In this document: in pieces, positions 36,328-45,422 of the stretch
Numbering within the stretch: the stretch's first letter is position 1
Layout of the letters: every line of letters begins with the position of its first letter
Source of the DNA: JBJXGV01 sp046160485
GTDB lineage: Bacteria > Orphanbacterota > Orphanbacteria > JBJXGV01
NCBI GenBank assembly: GCA_046160485.1
Contig: JBJXGV010000010.1
Coordinates: 124,001 to 188,000 of the forward strand
Reading direction: 5' to 3'
DNA length: 64,000 nt
Position numbers and translations under genes: made by a program
Notes under the pieces: model-generated
The model's database searches: none
Told to the model about the DNA's origin: nothing
The model's input: only the letters and a program-made list of their open reading frames with translations

Positions 36328-37874
36328 GCGCGGCAAATGCCGGCGGCTCGCCGAACGCGTCGCGCGCGGCGACGCCGCACGACGCGCCGCTCCTCGACAT
36401 CGACAAGCTGACGATTCGTTTCGGCGGGCTCACCGCCGTGAGCGACGTCGACCTCTGCGTTCCGCGCGGCTCGATCTTCGCGATCATCGGACCGAACGGC
36501 GCCGGCAAGACGACCGTCTTCAACGCGATCACCGGCATCTACGAGCCGACGACCGGCTGCATTCGATTCAAAAGCGAGAAGCTCGAGCGCGAGGTGCGCC
36601 CGGCACTCTTCGCGTGGTGGGCGCTCATGGGCGTCACCGTCGGGCTGTTCCTGCTCCTCTTCTTTTCAAACGTCGACACGATGTGGGCCGCGACGGTGAA
36701 GCAGAACTTTCGCGGGCGCGAGTCGGGCTTTTCGCTCGGCGCGGCGTGGAGTGATTTCGTCGACTACATGGCGGCCGAGCCGCGCGTCGAGCAGCGGACG
36801 GGGCGCTACTACGTCGTGTCGCACGACGGCTCGACGACGTTCGGAAGCGCGAAGACGGCGGTCGAAGCCGATGCGCTGCACGCGCGTGTCGCCGAGACGA
36901 TGCGGCTGCCCGGCGGCGAGAGCGCGATCGAAGCGCGCGCGGATTCGTTCGCGATCGTGTCGGCGGATCGCGCGCGCGTGCTCGCGCAGTTCGCGACGCG
37001 CGAGGACGCAGCCGAGCGGCTGCGCGACGCGTCGAACGCGCGCAGCGCCGCGGCCGGCGCGCGCCGCATGCGCCTCGCGATCTTCATCGTCGGCGCACTC
37101 ATCGGCGCCGCGGGCAGCTACAACGTGTGGCGCCAGACGCGCCGTACCTCGACGTGGATCGCGTGCTGCGGCATCGCCCGCACGTTCCAGAACATTCGCC
37201 TCTTCAAGGAAATGAGCGTGCTCGAGAACGTGCTCGCCGGAATGGACCGGCACCTCACCGCTCGCGGGCCGTGGTACGGCAAGGAGCGCATTTTCGATGT
37301 CGCGGCGCCCGTCCTTCTCATCGTCACGCTGCTTGCGCTCTCGCTGTCGCTGCGCGGCGGCGGCGCGGGTGCGTCGCCCGCGTCGGGCGCGCTGTTCGTT
37401 CTCTTCTTCGGCGGCACGATCGCGTACTTCGCGCGCCTCGCGCGGCTCGGCGCGTTCGGCCGGCAGTCGCTCGCGATCGACGCGGGCGCGCGCGACGACG
37501 CGCGCGAACTCCTCGCGTTCGTCGGCCTCGCACCGAAAGCCGACGCGCTCTCGAAGAACCTCGCGTACGGCGATCAGCGCCGCCTCGAGATCGCGCGGGC
37601 CCTCGCGACGCGCCCGCAGCTTTTGCTCCTCGACGAGCCCGCCGCCGGAATGAATCCGTCGGAGACGGTCTCGCTCATGAAGCTGATTCGCGACATCCGC
37701 GAGCGCGGCGTCACGGTGCTTCTCATCGAGCATCACATGCGCGTCGTGATGGGGATCAGCGATCGCATCGCGGTGCTCGAGTACGGGCGGAAGATCGCCG
37801 AGGGGACGCCGGAAGAAGTGCGCGGCGACCCGCGCGTGATCGAGGCGTACCTCGGCAAGGAAGAACTCGGATGA
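36324..37874 (+). CDS. livG: LivG-type ABC ATPase with two membrane-spanning insertions
   Basis: 516 aa, about twice the usual 255. All ATPase motifs are intact: Walker A GPNGAGKTT (56-64), Q-loop TFQN (Gln289), signature YGDQR (415-419), Walker B LLLLDEP (433-439), His470. Insertion 1 (about 84-281) lies between the strand after Walker A and GIARTFQ; it holds a helix at about 93-114, some 135 residues with two similar segments (161-187 and 208-234), and a helix at about 249-267. Insertion 2 (about 309-390) holds helices at about 324-343 and 353-370. An even number of helices in each insertion would return the chain to the cytoplasm, so both NBD halves can still meet. LivF next door has no such insertions. 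The operon position confirms identity. Confidence 0.93.
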
Positions 37875-37938
37875 CGGAGGCGTGCACGATGAGTGTTCGT
37901 GACCGCGCGATGCGTGTGCGCGCCCGTGCGGAGTTCGG

Positions 37939-38643
37939 ATGCTAAGACTCGAGAACCTCCGCGCGGGCTACGGCGCGATCGAGGTCCTGAAGGGGATCTC
38001 GCTCGCGGTCGACGAAGGGCAGATCGTCACGCTCATCGGCGCGAACGGCGCGGGGAAGACGACGACGCTCATGACGATCAGCGGCGCGATCCGGCCGCGC
38101 GGCGGGCGCATTACGTTCATGGGGCGCGACCTCGCGTCGACGCCGTCGCACGAGATCGTGCGCCTCGGCATCGCGCACTCCCCCGAGGGCCGCAAGATTT
38201 TCCCGCGCCTGACCGTGCTCGAGAACCTCGAGATGGGCGCGTTCACGCGCAAGGATCCCGACGGCGTGCGCAAGGACATCGCGCGCGTCTACGAGCTGTT
38301 CCCGATTCTCGCGGAGCGGCAGAAGCAGGCGGGCGGCACGCTCTCCGGCGGCGAGCAGCAGATGCTCGCGGTCGGGCGCGCGATGATGGCGCGGCCGAAG
38401 CTGCTCCTACTCGACGAACCCTCGCTCGGCCTCGCGCCGCTCATCGTCAAGCGCATCTTCGATGTCGCCGAGACGCTCAACAAGGAAGGCGTGACGATTC
38501 TCCTCGTCGAACAGAACGCGCGCATGGCGCTCAAACTCGCGCACACCGGATACGTGATGGAGACCGGCGAAATCATCATGCACGACAAGGCCGCCGCGCT
38601 CCTCGCCGACCCGCGCATCCAGAGTGCGTACCTCGGTGAGTAG
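37939..38643 (+). CDS. livF: Branched-chain amino-acid ABC ATPase LivF
   Basis: 234 aa, normal length. Walker A GANGAGKTT (35-43), LivF-typical HSPEGRKIFPRLTVLENLEMGA, signature LSGGEQQM, Walker B LLLLDEPSLGLAP and His-loop VEQN are all present. It heterodimerises with LivG to drive the permease. It starts 64 bases after livG; this is the only sizeable gap in the distal operon. A nucleotidyltransferase gene follows 30 bases later. Confidence 0.96.
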   Translation: MLRLENLRAGYGAIEVLKGISLAVDEGQIVTLIGANGAGKTTTLMTISGAIRPRGGRITFMGRDLASTPSHEIVRLGIAHSPEGRKIFPRLTVLENLEMGAFTRKDPDGVRKDIARVYELFPILAERQKQAGGTLSGGEQQMLAVGRAMMARPKLLLLDEPSLGLAPLIVKRIFDVAETLNKEGVTILLVEQNARMALKLAHTGYVMETGEIIMHDKAAALLADPRIQSAYLGE

Positions 38644-38673
38644 CGAGTTCGGATTGAAGCGAGCGAGGCAGGG

Positions 38674-39201
38674 ATGAAGATCAGAGACGCAATCGCGCTC
38701 ATCAATCAGATGCGGAACGATGGCGTCATCGAGCGCTACGCGATCGGTGGGGCCGTGGGCGCGACGTACTATCTAGAACCCATCGCGACGCTCGACATCG
38801 ACATCTTCGTCGCCCTCCGTCCAGAACCCGGGCATGTCATCGTCAGCCCCCAGGCGATCTTCGATTATCTCGGCGCGCGCGGATGCACCGTGGACGGTGA
38901 ATACATCGTCATCGCCAGCTGGCCGGTGCAGTTTCTGTCGCCGCCCGGACCGTTGGGCGAGGAGGCACTCGCTGAGGCGCGCGAAGTCGATGTTGAGGGT
39001 GAGACTGCGTCTGTGTTTTCCGCCGAGCACCTGGCTGCCCTCGCGCTGCAAACCGGGAGAGCAAAAGACAAAGCCCGACTGCTCCAGTTCATCGAAGCAG
39101 GCGCACTCGACGCCGCGCGCTTTGAGGCTATCATTGCGAGGCACGGACTCACCGATCGCTGGCGACGATTCGAGCAGCAATTCCTGAGAGACCAATCATG
39201 A
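38674..39201 (+). CDS. Nucleotidyltransferase-fold protein (AbiEii/DUF6036-like)
   Basis: 175 aa. The fold is visible as ERYAIGGAVGATYYLEPIATLDIDIFV (about 20-46), which carries the Gly-Gly and Asp-x-Asp pattern of pol-beta nucleotidyltransferases, although the usual GS is GG. The C-terminal LAALALQTGRAKDKARLLQFIEAG is typical of the AbiEii/DUF6036 group, where it binds a partner. Its stop overlaps the next small gene by ATGA. Genes of this type often form toxin-antitoxin-like or accessory pairs; activity here is unknown. Confidence 0.75.
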   Translation: MKIRDAIALINQMRNDGVIERYAIGGAVGATYYLEPIATLDIDIFVALRPEPGHVIVSPQAIFDYLGARGCTVDGEYIVIASWPVQFLSPPGPLGEEALAEAREVDVEGETASVFSAEHLAALALQTGRAKDKARLLQFIEAGALDAARFEAIIARHGLTDRWRRFEQQFLRDQS

Positions 39202-39356
39202 CCTTTGAGATGAGGGAGATCCTGAAAAGCAAGCAGGAGTTCCGCCGGAAGCTCGCGGCGATGCCGTACGCTGAGAAGCTGGCGCTCTTGGAACAACTTC
39301 GCGAACGTGCGCTCACGATTGTCGCCAGCAGGTCCCGCGATTCGTCTATCGGCTAG
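39198..39356 (+). CDS. 52-residue helical partner of the nucleotidyltransferase
   Basis: 52 aa, below the usual ORF size limits. It begins at ATG 39198, overlapping the upstream stop as ATGA. The sequence is almost all charged helix (LKSKQEFRRKLAAMPYAEKL, then LLEQLRERAL). Small proteins with a RRKLAxxPxAEKLxLLExLR pattern commonly follow nucleotidyltransferase genes of this class, so it is probably a dedicated partner rather than a chance frame. A hairpin follows immediately. Confidence 0.7.
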   Translation: MTFEMREILKSKQEFRRKLAAMPYAEKLALLEQLRERALTIVASRSRDSSIG

Positions 39357-39359
39357 GCG

Positions 39360-39392
39360 TGGCAACGACTCGGCGCACTCGACTCGTTGCCA
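39360..39392 (+). terminator. Hairpin after the nucleotidyltransferase pair
   Basis: A 9-bp perfect stem (39360-39368 with 39384-39392) closes a 15-base loop and is followed by a pyrimidine-rich stretch (TTCTCG...CTTCTTTC). It lies 4 bases past the stop at 39356 and separates convergent genes. Confidence 0.55.
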
Positions 39393-39483
39393 TTCTCGAT
39401 CTCGCTTCTTTCCCGCACCGCGCAGCATGCGGAAGCGCCGCTGATTTCTGTTCGATTACACCCTGGACCCGGATCGCTCTAAA

Positions 39484-40227
39484 TCAGCGATAGAGAGCCT
39501 TGATCGCTCCCCACGTCGTCGATTTCGCCGCGTTCGGCATCTCACCGTCGATTACCAGCCACATCAAGAAGTTGTCGTAATCTCCAGTCGGGCCGACCCA
39601 CGGCCGGCACTGAGCACCGTTGATGCCGTAGTAGAACGAGCGCATCGGCGAATCGGGATCACAATTTGCAGTGTAGGGGCCGTCCGTCGCGAGGCGGCCG
39701 ATGGCAAAATCGGACCCGCGTCGAACTTGGCGCACGATCACATGCCATGTGTCATCGGGCAGCGTATAGCCGAGATTCCAGCAGTTCCATCGAAGACCCG
39801 GCTCGGATTGTGTCGTCACCGAGAGCGCGCCGTCTGGACACCCGTCCCCCTGATTGTCGCGATCGAGGTACACATTCCACTGCACACCTCCGTAGGAAGG
39901 ATACGTATTCCTGTAGTACGTGATGACACGCTTGACCTCGTTTCCGGGCGCGACGCACGGCTGAGAATCGCCCCCGAACAGAACGCCAACGCCTTCGCCG
40001 TACGCTAGGGTGTAGATCCAGATGTAACCAGAGCAGACGTTGTACCAGCGATAGTTGGCGCACGTGCCATTCGTGTTTGTGCTCAACGCGCAAGGCGTCT
40101 GCACGGCCTGGGCGCGTTTCGGCTCGAGCCACTCGCGTATCAGCACTCGTTCGATCGCGCTCGCCGACGAGAACGAAAGCGCGACGACGGACCCAAGTAT
40201 GACGACCCACGCACCGGCACTTTTCAT
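39484..40227 (-). CDS. Exported protein of unknown function with WGxIKxLYR C-terminus
   Basis: 247 aa from ATG 40227 (GGCAGGAGG upstream). Signal peptide about 1-24 (ASA-IE). The mature part is rich in Trp, Tyr, Gly and Cys (8 Cys) with beta-type spacing (NYRWYNVCSGYIWIYTLAYG; GVQWNVYLDRDNQGDGCPDG). It ends SKSTTWGAIKALYR-like (TTWGAIKALYR), strikingly like the end of the exported protein at 53791-54651. No enzymatic motif was recognised. It lies 64 bases downstream of the Kelch protein gene, same strand. Confidence 0.65.
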   Translation of the reverse strand: MKSAGAWVVILGSVVALSFSSASAIERVLIREWLEPKRAQAVQTPCALSTNTNGTCANYRWYNVCSGYIWIYTLAYGEGVGVLFGGDSQPCVAPGNEVKRVITYYRNTYPSYGGVQWNVYLDRDNQGDGCPDGALSVTTQSEPGLRWNCWNLGYTLPDDTWHVIVRQVRRGSDFAIGRLATDGPYTANCDPDSPMRSFYYGINGAQCRPWVGPTGDYDNFLMWLVIDGEMPNAAKSTTWGAIKALYR

Positions 40228-40291
40228 CTCACAGCCTCCTGCCTTGACGTCGCTGTGGTCGGCGACACGCCGCGACCAAACGGAGCGTCCG

Positions 40292-42631
40292 TCAGTAGCG
40301 AACCACCCTTCGCACTGATGAGGCGGTTCCAGATCGGACTTGCAGAAGATACAAGCCTCGCGATACCGGGCGTCCCCGATCATCGCGTCCGTCCCAAGAG
40401 ATCTCGCTTTCGCCGCTGGGCGCTATGCCCTCCGCGAGGGTGCGAACAACGCGCCCCGACACGTCGTAGACGCACGAGGAGACTCGTGCAGACTCGGGGA
40501 GTGAGAGCTTGACGCGTGTCTTCGTCACGAACGGATTCGGAATCGCGGCACCGACCATGAGCGCGCGCGGTGTAGCCGGCTCGACGCCGGGTAACCCTGT
40601 CGTTGGGTCGAATTCGAGCGCCCATGTGTCGCTCGCGGTCGACCCGGGGCCTCCGAAGATGATCAGCCGATCTCGCGCGCCGTCGTACGCGGCCGAATGC
40701 CCGGAGCGCGGCGACGGCGGTATGCGAGCGGGTGCGAGCGCCTTCCAAACCGCTTCGCCCGAGAGCGAGAGCGACCACGTGTCGTTGCGAGCGCCGCCAT
40801 CGTCAAGTCCGCCGAAGAGGATCATCCGACCGCGAAGAGGATCGTACGTCGCGGTGGAGAGATCGCGGTACGTCGGTCGCGGAAACGTCCCGTCGACTTC
40901 CGACCAGACCAGGTGCTCCGCGAGCGAGAGCGCCCATGTGAAGTTGTGACGCCCGAACGCGTCCTGACCACACGTGATGACCATCCGCTCCGCCACCGGA
41001 TCGTAGAGAGCGCCGTGTCCGTACCATGCGGGCGGCGATCCGCCCGAAGGTACCAATTCGCTCCACACCGACTCGCCCACAAGTGCGAGCGTCCACGTGT
41101 CGGCTCTGATCGTGCCATCCCAACCGCCGTGGACGATCATGCGATTTCCGACAGGATCGTAGATCGCGGAGTGCACGCTTCTCGGCGACGGAAGTGAGCC
41201 GGCGGGCGAGAGCGGGATCCACGCCGGTTCTGGCTCGAGGCGTAGCGCGTACGCGTCGTTGAGGTGCGTCGCCGCCTTGCCGCCAAACACGATCATCTGC
41301 TGGCGCGCAGGGTCGAGAACCGCCGTATGCGATTGGCGCGGCGAAGGCGGGGTCCCCGCAGGGAAGAGCCGCGTCCAAGCCGGGTATTCCGCGCTCAGAT
41401 CGAGTATCCAGACGTCATTCTTGAGCGTCGCGCCGTCGGTCCCACCGAAGGCGATCAGCCGATCGCGATCCGCGTCGAAGACGAGCGACTGATTGCAGAG
41501 GCGCGGCTCCTTCCGCGTCCACACAGCAGCGCCGTCGAGTGCGAGTTCGTACGTGTCGTCCAGGTTGTTCGCGCCGTCCCAACCGCCGTACACGACCATT
41601 CTCTCGTCCATGAGATCGTAGACTCCGCACGCACTTTGGCGCGGCGTGGGCGAGGACCCCGTCGCCACGGGCTGGCTCCATGCCAGCGCGCCCGTCATAT
41701 CGAGCGACCACAGATCTCCGAGCGGCGCGGCGCCGTATCCGCCAAACACGAGCATCTTGCGGTTGAGCATGTCGTAGATCGCGACGTGATCGCGTCGGGC
41801 CGACGGACGTGTGATCGGGTAGAACACCTGCCACTCCAGCGGTCCCGCCAACGAGAGAATCCAGGTCTCGGCCACGTTGCCGCCGAGGGTACGCCCACCG
41901 AATATGATCATTCGAAAATTGATCGGGTCGTAGACAGCGGTGTGACCCCAACGCGCGAGCGGTGTTGCCCAGACGACTTGGCGGACCCACGTCGCGGGCT
42001 CGTCCATCGAGAGCGTCCACAGGTCGTTGAAGTCCGAGAAGTTGTCGCTCGCTGTACCGCTGACCAGCACCATGCGATCCGAGTACGCGTCGTAGATGGC
42101 GCTCGCAGCGTAACGTGGCGCGGGGGGCAGGCCCGATGTCGATATCTGTCGCCACTCGGCTGGCCCGTCCAATGAGAGCTCCCAAACGTCATTCTTGGGA
42201 GCGCCGTCGGTTCCGCCGAATACGACCATTCGACGTCGGACATCGTCGAAGATCGCCGTGTGCCGATAGCGCGGTGGCGGCGGCGTGCCGAGAACTTCGA
42301 GCCTCGACCATTGTGGCGCCGAATCGAGGCTCATGACCCAAGTGTCGTTCCAAGCGACACCGGAGTAACCGCCAAAGAGGATCGCGCGGTCGCCCTCGTA
42401 GTCGTACACGATCGAGTGGCCCCAACGCGCGTTCGGCGACACGAGTATCTTCGCCCAGCGCCCATCGGTCTCCGTAGCACCGCGGAACGGCGCGTCCGCG
42501 CAGACGAATGTGGGAACTGCGAGCAGGAGAAAGACTGCGGCGGCGAAGTGTCGCCAACGGAATCGCCGCGATCGGATCGGAGAGAGAAGATCGGAAACAG
42601 CAGCTACGCAGTCGGGCATCGAGTGCTCCAC
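40292..42631 (-). CDS. Secreted Kelch-repeat double beta-propeller with FlgD-like C-terminal domain
   Basis: 779 aa. Signal peptide about 25-46 (FVCA-DA). Twelve Kelch-type units follow, each of about 52-58 residues with GHSIVYD/HTAIFDD and IIFGG/VVFGG plus a NDTW or NDVW end, enough for two six-bladed propellers. The copper ligands of galactose oxidase are not present, so it is a binding or scaffold propeller. The FlgD-like tail has ESEISWDGRDDRGRPV and SRGLYLLQV. Codon use looks less GC-biased than in the flanking operons. Start at ATG 42631 gives the signal peptide; ATG 42619 is possible. Confidence 0.85.
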   Translation of the reverse strand: MEHSMPDCVAAVSDLLSPIRSRRFRWRHFAAAVFLLLAVPTFVCADAPFRGATETDGRWAKILVSPNARWGHSIVYDYEGDRAILFGGYSGVAWNDTWVMSLDSAPQWSRLEVLGTPPPPRYRHTAIFDDVRRRMVVFGGTDGAPKNDVWELSLDGPAEWRQISTSGLPPAPRYAASAIYDAYSDRMVLVSGTASDNFSDFNDLWTLSMDEPATWVRQVVWATPLARWGHTAVYDPINFRMIIFGGRTLGGNVAETWILSLAGPLEWQVFYPITRPSARRDHVAIYDMLNRKMLVFGGYGAAPLGDLWSLDMTGALAWSQPVATGSSPTPRQSACGVYDLMDERMVVYGGWDGANNLDDTYELALDGAAVWTRKEPRLCNQSLVFDADRDRLIAFGGTDGATLKNDVWILDLSAEYPAWTRLFPAGTPPSPRQSHTAVLDPARQQMIVFGGKAATHLNDAYALRLEPEPAWIPLSPAGSLPSPRSVHSAIYDPVGNRMIVHGGWDGTIRADTWTLALVGESVWSELVPSGGSPPAWYGHGALYDPVAERMVITCGQDAFGRHNFTWALSLAEHLVWSEVDGTFPRPTYRDLSTATYDPLRGRMILFGGLDDGGARNDTWSLSLSGEAVWKALAPARIPPSPRSGHSAAYDGARDRLIIFGGPGSTASDTWALEFDPTTGLPGVEPATPRALMVGAAIPNPFVTKTRVKLSLPESARVSSCVYDVSGRVVRTLAEGIAPSGESEISWDGRDDRGRPVSRGLYLLQVRSGTASSVRRVVRY

Positions 42632-42766
42632 ACGCCGAGCGTTCGAGCATCCGAACGAATCGCGAGGATCCCTCCGGCTTTGGTTTACGCCGACAGCGAA
42701 CCAGTGTAGACCCGATGTAGCGTCAATCGCAACTCTTGGAATCTGCCGTGACCGCGTTCTAGTGAA

Positions 42767-43006
42767 TTAGCTTGCGGAGCGGCGGCGCGTGGTTCGTCGG
42801 AGCCTCGCGCGAATGATCAAACCCACGGCGCGCAACGCGTCGTTGACCGACTTCGCGTCGGGAAACATCGGAGCGACGTCAGCGTCCAACAGAACGAGTA
42901 CCGAGTCCTCCGGAAATCGCTTGGCGTATTTCCCGCGAACACCGCCAGAGAAGTCGTACTCGGGAAGCATTTCTTCCGGAGATTGTTTAGAACGCGCCTT
43001 CTTCAT
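42767..43006 (-). CDS. Small antitoxin-like protein with EYDFSGGVRGKYA motif
   Basis: 79 aa from ATG 43006. It carries LPEYDFSGGVRGKYAKRF (about 14-31), VLVLLDADVAPMFPDAKSVNDALRAV (about 36-61) and a very basic C-terminus. This layout is a widespread small conserved family that often sits beside toxins or in accessory regions; I infer an antitoxin-like or DNA-binding role without proof. No toxin gene is adjacent, so it may be an orphan. Confidence 0.6.
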   Translation of the reverse strand: MKKARSKQSPEEMLPEYDFSGGVRGKYAKRFPEDSVLVLLDADVAPMFPDAKSVNDALRAVGLIIRARLRRTTRRRSAS

Positions 43007-43023
43007 GCATAGACCTCTCGTCC

Positions 43024-43605
43024 TTACCGCAGCCTGACTTCGAACGGCGGGGAGTAATAGAAGACCTCCGGGTCGGCTCCGATGCTGAGACCTTTGACGG
43101 CGACGCGAAACCATCCCGGCTTGTCGATTCGAACTGTTCGTGTCAGCCATGTGCCGGGGAAAAGCGACGGCGGGATGCGCTGTGCAGAGTCGCCCGGCCC
43201 GGCGACTGAGAACGAATACCAGGTGTCGCCGACGCCTTCCTCGACGTAGATCACGACGCCATCGCGCCCGCTGCCTTCGACAACGACGGATTCTTGGCCG
43301 AGATTGCGGATGTTGACACCGACGTCGACCGGACGAATGCAATCGTATGTGATCGGCAGAGGGAAACCGCGTAGCGGGTCAACGCGACTGCATTTTTCCC
43401 ACGCGACCCAATAGAAGTAGCTGTCGACAGTCACCTCGAGCGACTGCGGATCCGGCGGCGGGAGATCGGCGTGCGGGTCGGCTTGGGGCTCCTCGCGAAA
43501 CTCCTCTTCTTCGTAGGCGACCCGCTGCTCGGGAAGGCGGAGCTCCGTGTAGCAACCGGTGAGCGCGACACAGCTCGCGATCGCGAGGGCAAGCGCGCGC
43601 GTCAC
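43024..43605 (-). CDS. Lipoprotein of unknown function
   Basis: 193 aa from GTG 43605, overlapping the phosphoesterase stop (GTGA). Lipobox ALTGC (Cys about 18). After an acidic, Pro-rich linker (EEEEFREEPQADPHADLPPPDP) comes a beta-sandwich-like domain with NIRNLGQESVVVEGSG and DKPGWFRVAVKGL, reminiscent of Ig-like or cell-surface lipoproteins. No family was recognised. Translational coupling to the secreted phosphoesterase suggests the two work at the same surface. Confidence 0.7.
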   Translation of the reverse strand: MTRALALAIASCVALTGCYTELRLPEQRVAYEEEEFREEPQADPHADLPPPDPQSLEVTVDSYFYWVAWEKCSRVDPLRGFPLPITYDCIRPVDVGVNIRNLGQESVVVEGSGRDGVVIYVEEGVGDTWYSFSVAGPGDSAQRIPPSLFPGTWLTRTVRIDKPGWFRVAVKGLSIGADPEVFYYSPPFEVRLR

Positions 43606-45422
43606 CGCAGCACGACGATCTTCTGCGTGCGCGACGCGTCCTCGAACTCGAAGCGCGCGAAGTAGAGGCCCGCGGGGACGGCGTCGCCGCGCGCGCCGCG
43701 CGTGCTCCAGTCGACGCTCCACGCGCCCGCCGCGTACTCGCCGCCGAGCGTCGCTACCTGCCGCCCTTCGACGTCGAAGATGTCGATCGCCACGCGGCCA
43801 TCGCGCGGAATCGAGAACGACAGCCGTCCCGTGTCGCTCATCGGATTCGGCCACGCGGGGAAGACGACGAGCGATGAGGACGATGACGCGTCAGCGCCGC
43901 GATCGTCACCCGCCGGCACGCCGACCGCCGGCGAAAGCGTCGTCGCCACCGTCGCGAGTGCGGTCGCCGGCAGATTCACGTGCACGTGGCGTACGCCGCC
44001 CTCGGAGTACTGGCGCACGATCGTCCCGCTGCTCGCCTGGTAACTCGATCCGTCCGGCATGCGGAATCGCACGAGCGCGTGCTCGAACGCCTCGTTCTGG
44101 TTGTTGACGATCGTCGCGGTCACGGTCGAGTTCGTGCCGTTGTTCGCGGGAGCAAACGAGAGCGTAAGGTTCTGTCCGGTCGCGCCCGACGCCAGCATCG
44201 CGCGCGGCGTCACGGTGCCGTCGGGCGCAACGCGCACGAGCCGGTACTTGCGCTTGCCGTCGCACACCGATTGCAGCCCGAGACTGTACGGCGGCGTCGT
44301 GAGATTCCCCTCGGGGACGCTGTGGAAGTGCCCCCACAATCCCGCCACAAGGCCGATCTCGGCGAGGCGGGTGTTCACCTGGTTCGAGAAGTCCGAATGA
44401 TAGAACGCGACCTTCTTCGATGCGGCGGGCGCCGACGCGATCGTCGCGTCGAGCCAATCGAGTTGCTCCGTCGTGAACGAGTTCGCGCCGTACGTCGGCA
44501 CCTCGAAGTCGTCATAGCCGCCCGAGTTGTTGTACGCCTCGAGCCCGATCATGCGCAGCGGCCCGTAGTCGAAGAAATAGTTTTGGCTGTGCTCGGGCAC
44601 GCCGGCGGGCGGGTTGTCGAGGTACGGCCAGCCGAAATAGCGCCACCAATTGCGCCGGGCCGTCCCCGCGGCCGGCGGCGTGTCGTCCCATCCGCCGATG
44701 TCGTGATTGCCGCTGATGAGATAGAACGGGACGGCAAACTCGTACATCTTCGCCTGCGAGCGCGACCAGTAAAACTTCCCGAGGAACTCCTCGAGTTCGC
44801 CCTCGTTGATGAGATCGCCCGTGTGCACGACATACTCCGGATTGATGAGGTTGATGTCGTCGATGACGGCTTGGAAATCCGCCATCTCGCTCGTGTCGGT
44901 GTCGGCGCCGGACTCGTAGTAGTAGAGGTGCGTGACGAGATGCGTGTCGCTGATCTGCAAGAAGTAGAACGACGATTTGCGCGCGTTGACGAGGCGCACG
45001 GCGCTGCGCGCGGTGTCGGACGCGGCGGCGGAGCGCGTGACGATGAGGTCGTAGAGGATGTCGGGCGCGCTCGCGGGGAGGCGGAAGCGGAGATTCCAGC
45101 GCTGGTAGGTCGCATCGTACGCGAGCGACGCGGTGGTGAGCGGATACACGAGCGAGCCGCGCCGCAGAGTCGCCGCCCAGCCGGTCGCGCCGGACGGCGC
45201 GTTCGCGATCACGTTGAGCGTTTCGGCAGGCGTGTGAATCGCCGGAATGTTGACGATCGGCCGCCAGATCGTCGTGAGCGTGTCGCCGTAGGTGAACGCG
45301 TGCGCCGCGCGCGGCGAGAAAACCGCGATGAGCGTGACGAGCGCGATAAGCACGACGAGGAAAGCAGGCAAGAGTTGCGAAGCGGTCGTGCGAATTCGAA
45401 ACACGCTAACTCGACGATTCAT
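43602..45422 (-). CDS. Secreted calcineurin-like metallophosphoesterase with FlgD-like domain
   Basis: 606 aa from ATG 45422. Signal helix about 15-42. An Ig-like N-domain is followed by a complete calcineurin-type active site: ISDTHLV, VHTGDLIN, SGNHDIG, AFYHSDFS and WGHFHSV. These bind two metals and hydrolyse phosphate esters outside the cytoplasm. The C-terminal part includes a beta domain and an FlgD-like tail (GAWSVDWSTRGARGDAV; AGLYFARF). Its stop overlaps the lipoprotein start. It is divergent from the kinase-TPR gene. Confidence 0.88.
   Translation of the reverse strand: MNRRVSVFRIRTTASQLLPAFLVVLIALVTLIAVFSPRAAHAFTYGDTLTTIWRPIVNIPAIHTPAETLNVIANAPSGATGWAATLRRGSLVYPLTTASLAYDATYQRWNLRFRLPASAPDILYDLIVTRSAAASDTARSAVRLVNARKSSFYFLQISDTHLVTHLYYYESGADTDTSEMADFQAVIDDINLINPEYVVHTGDLINEGELEEFLGKFYWSRSQAKMYEFAVPFYLISGNHDIGGWDDTPPAAGTARRNWWRYFGWPYLDNPPAGVPEHSQNYFFDYGPLRMIGLEAYNNSGGYDDFEVPTYGANSFTTEQLDWLDATIASAPAASKKVAFYHSDFSNQVNTRLAEIGLVAGLWGHFHSVPEGNLTTPPYSLGLQSVCDGKRKYRLVRVAPDGTVTPRAMLASGATGQNLTLSFAPANNGTNSTVTATIVNNQNEAFEHALVRFRMPDGSSYQASSGTIVRQYSEGGVRHVHVNLPATALATVATTLSPAVGVPAGDDRGADASSSSSLVVFPAWPNPMSDTGRLSFSIPRDGRVAIDIFDVEGRQVATLGGEYAAGAWSVDWSTRGARGDAVPAGLYFARFEFEDASRTQKIVVLR

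Noticed and set aside
38674..43006. Genomic island with integrase or attachment sites
   Set aside because: No integrase, tRNA or direct repeats were found at the edges; only the composition impression remains, so it is kept as a low-weight finding.
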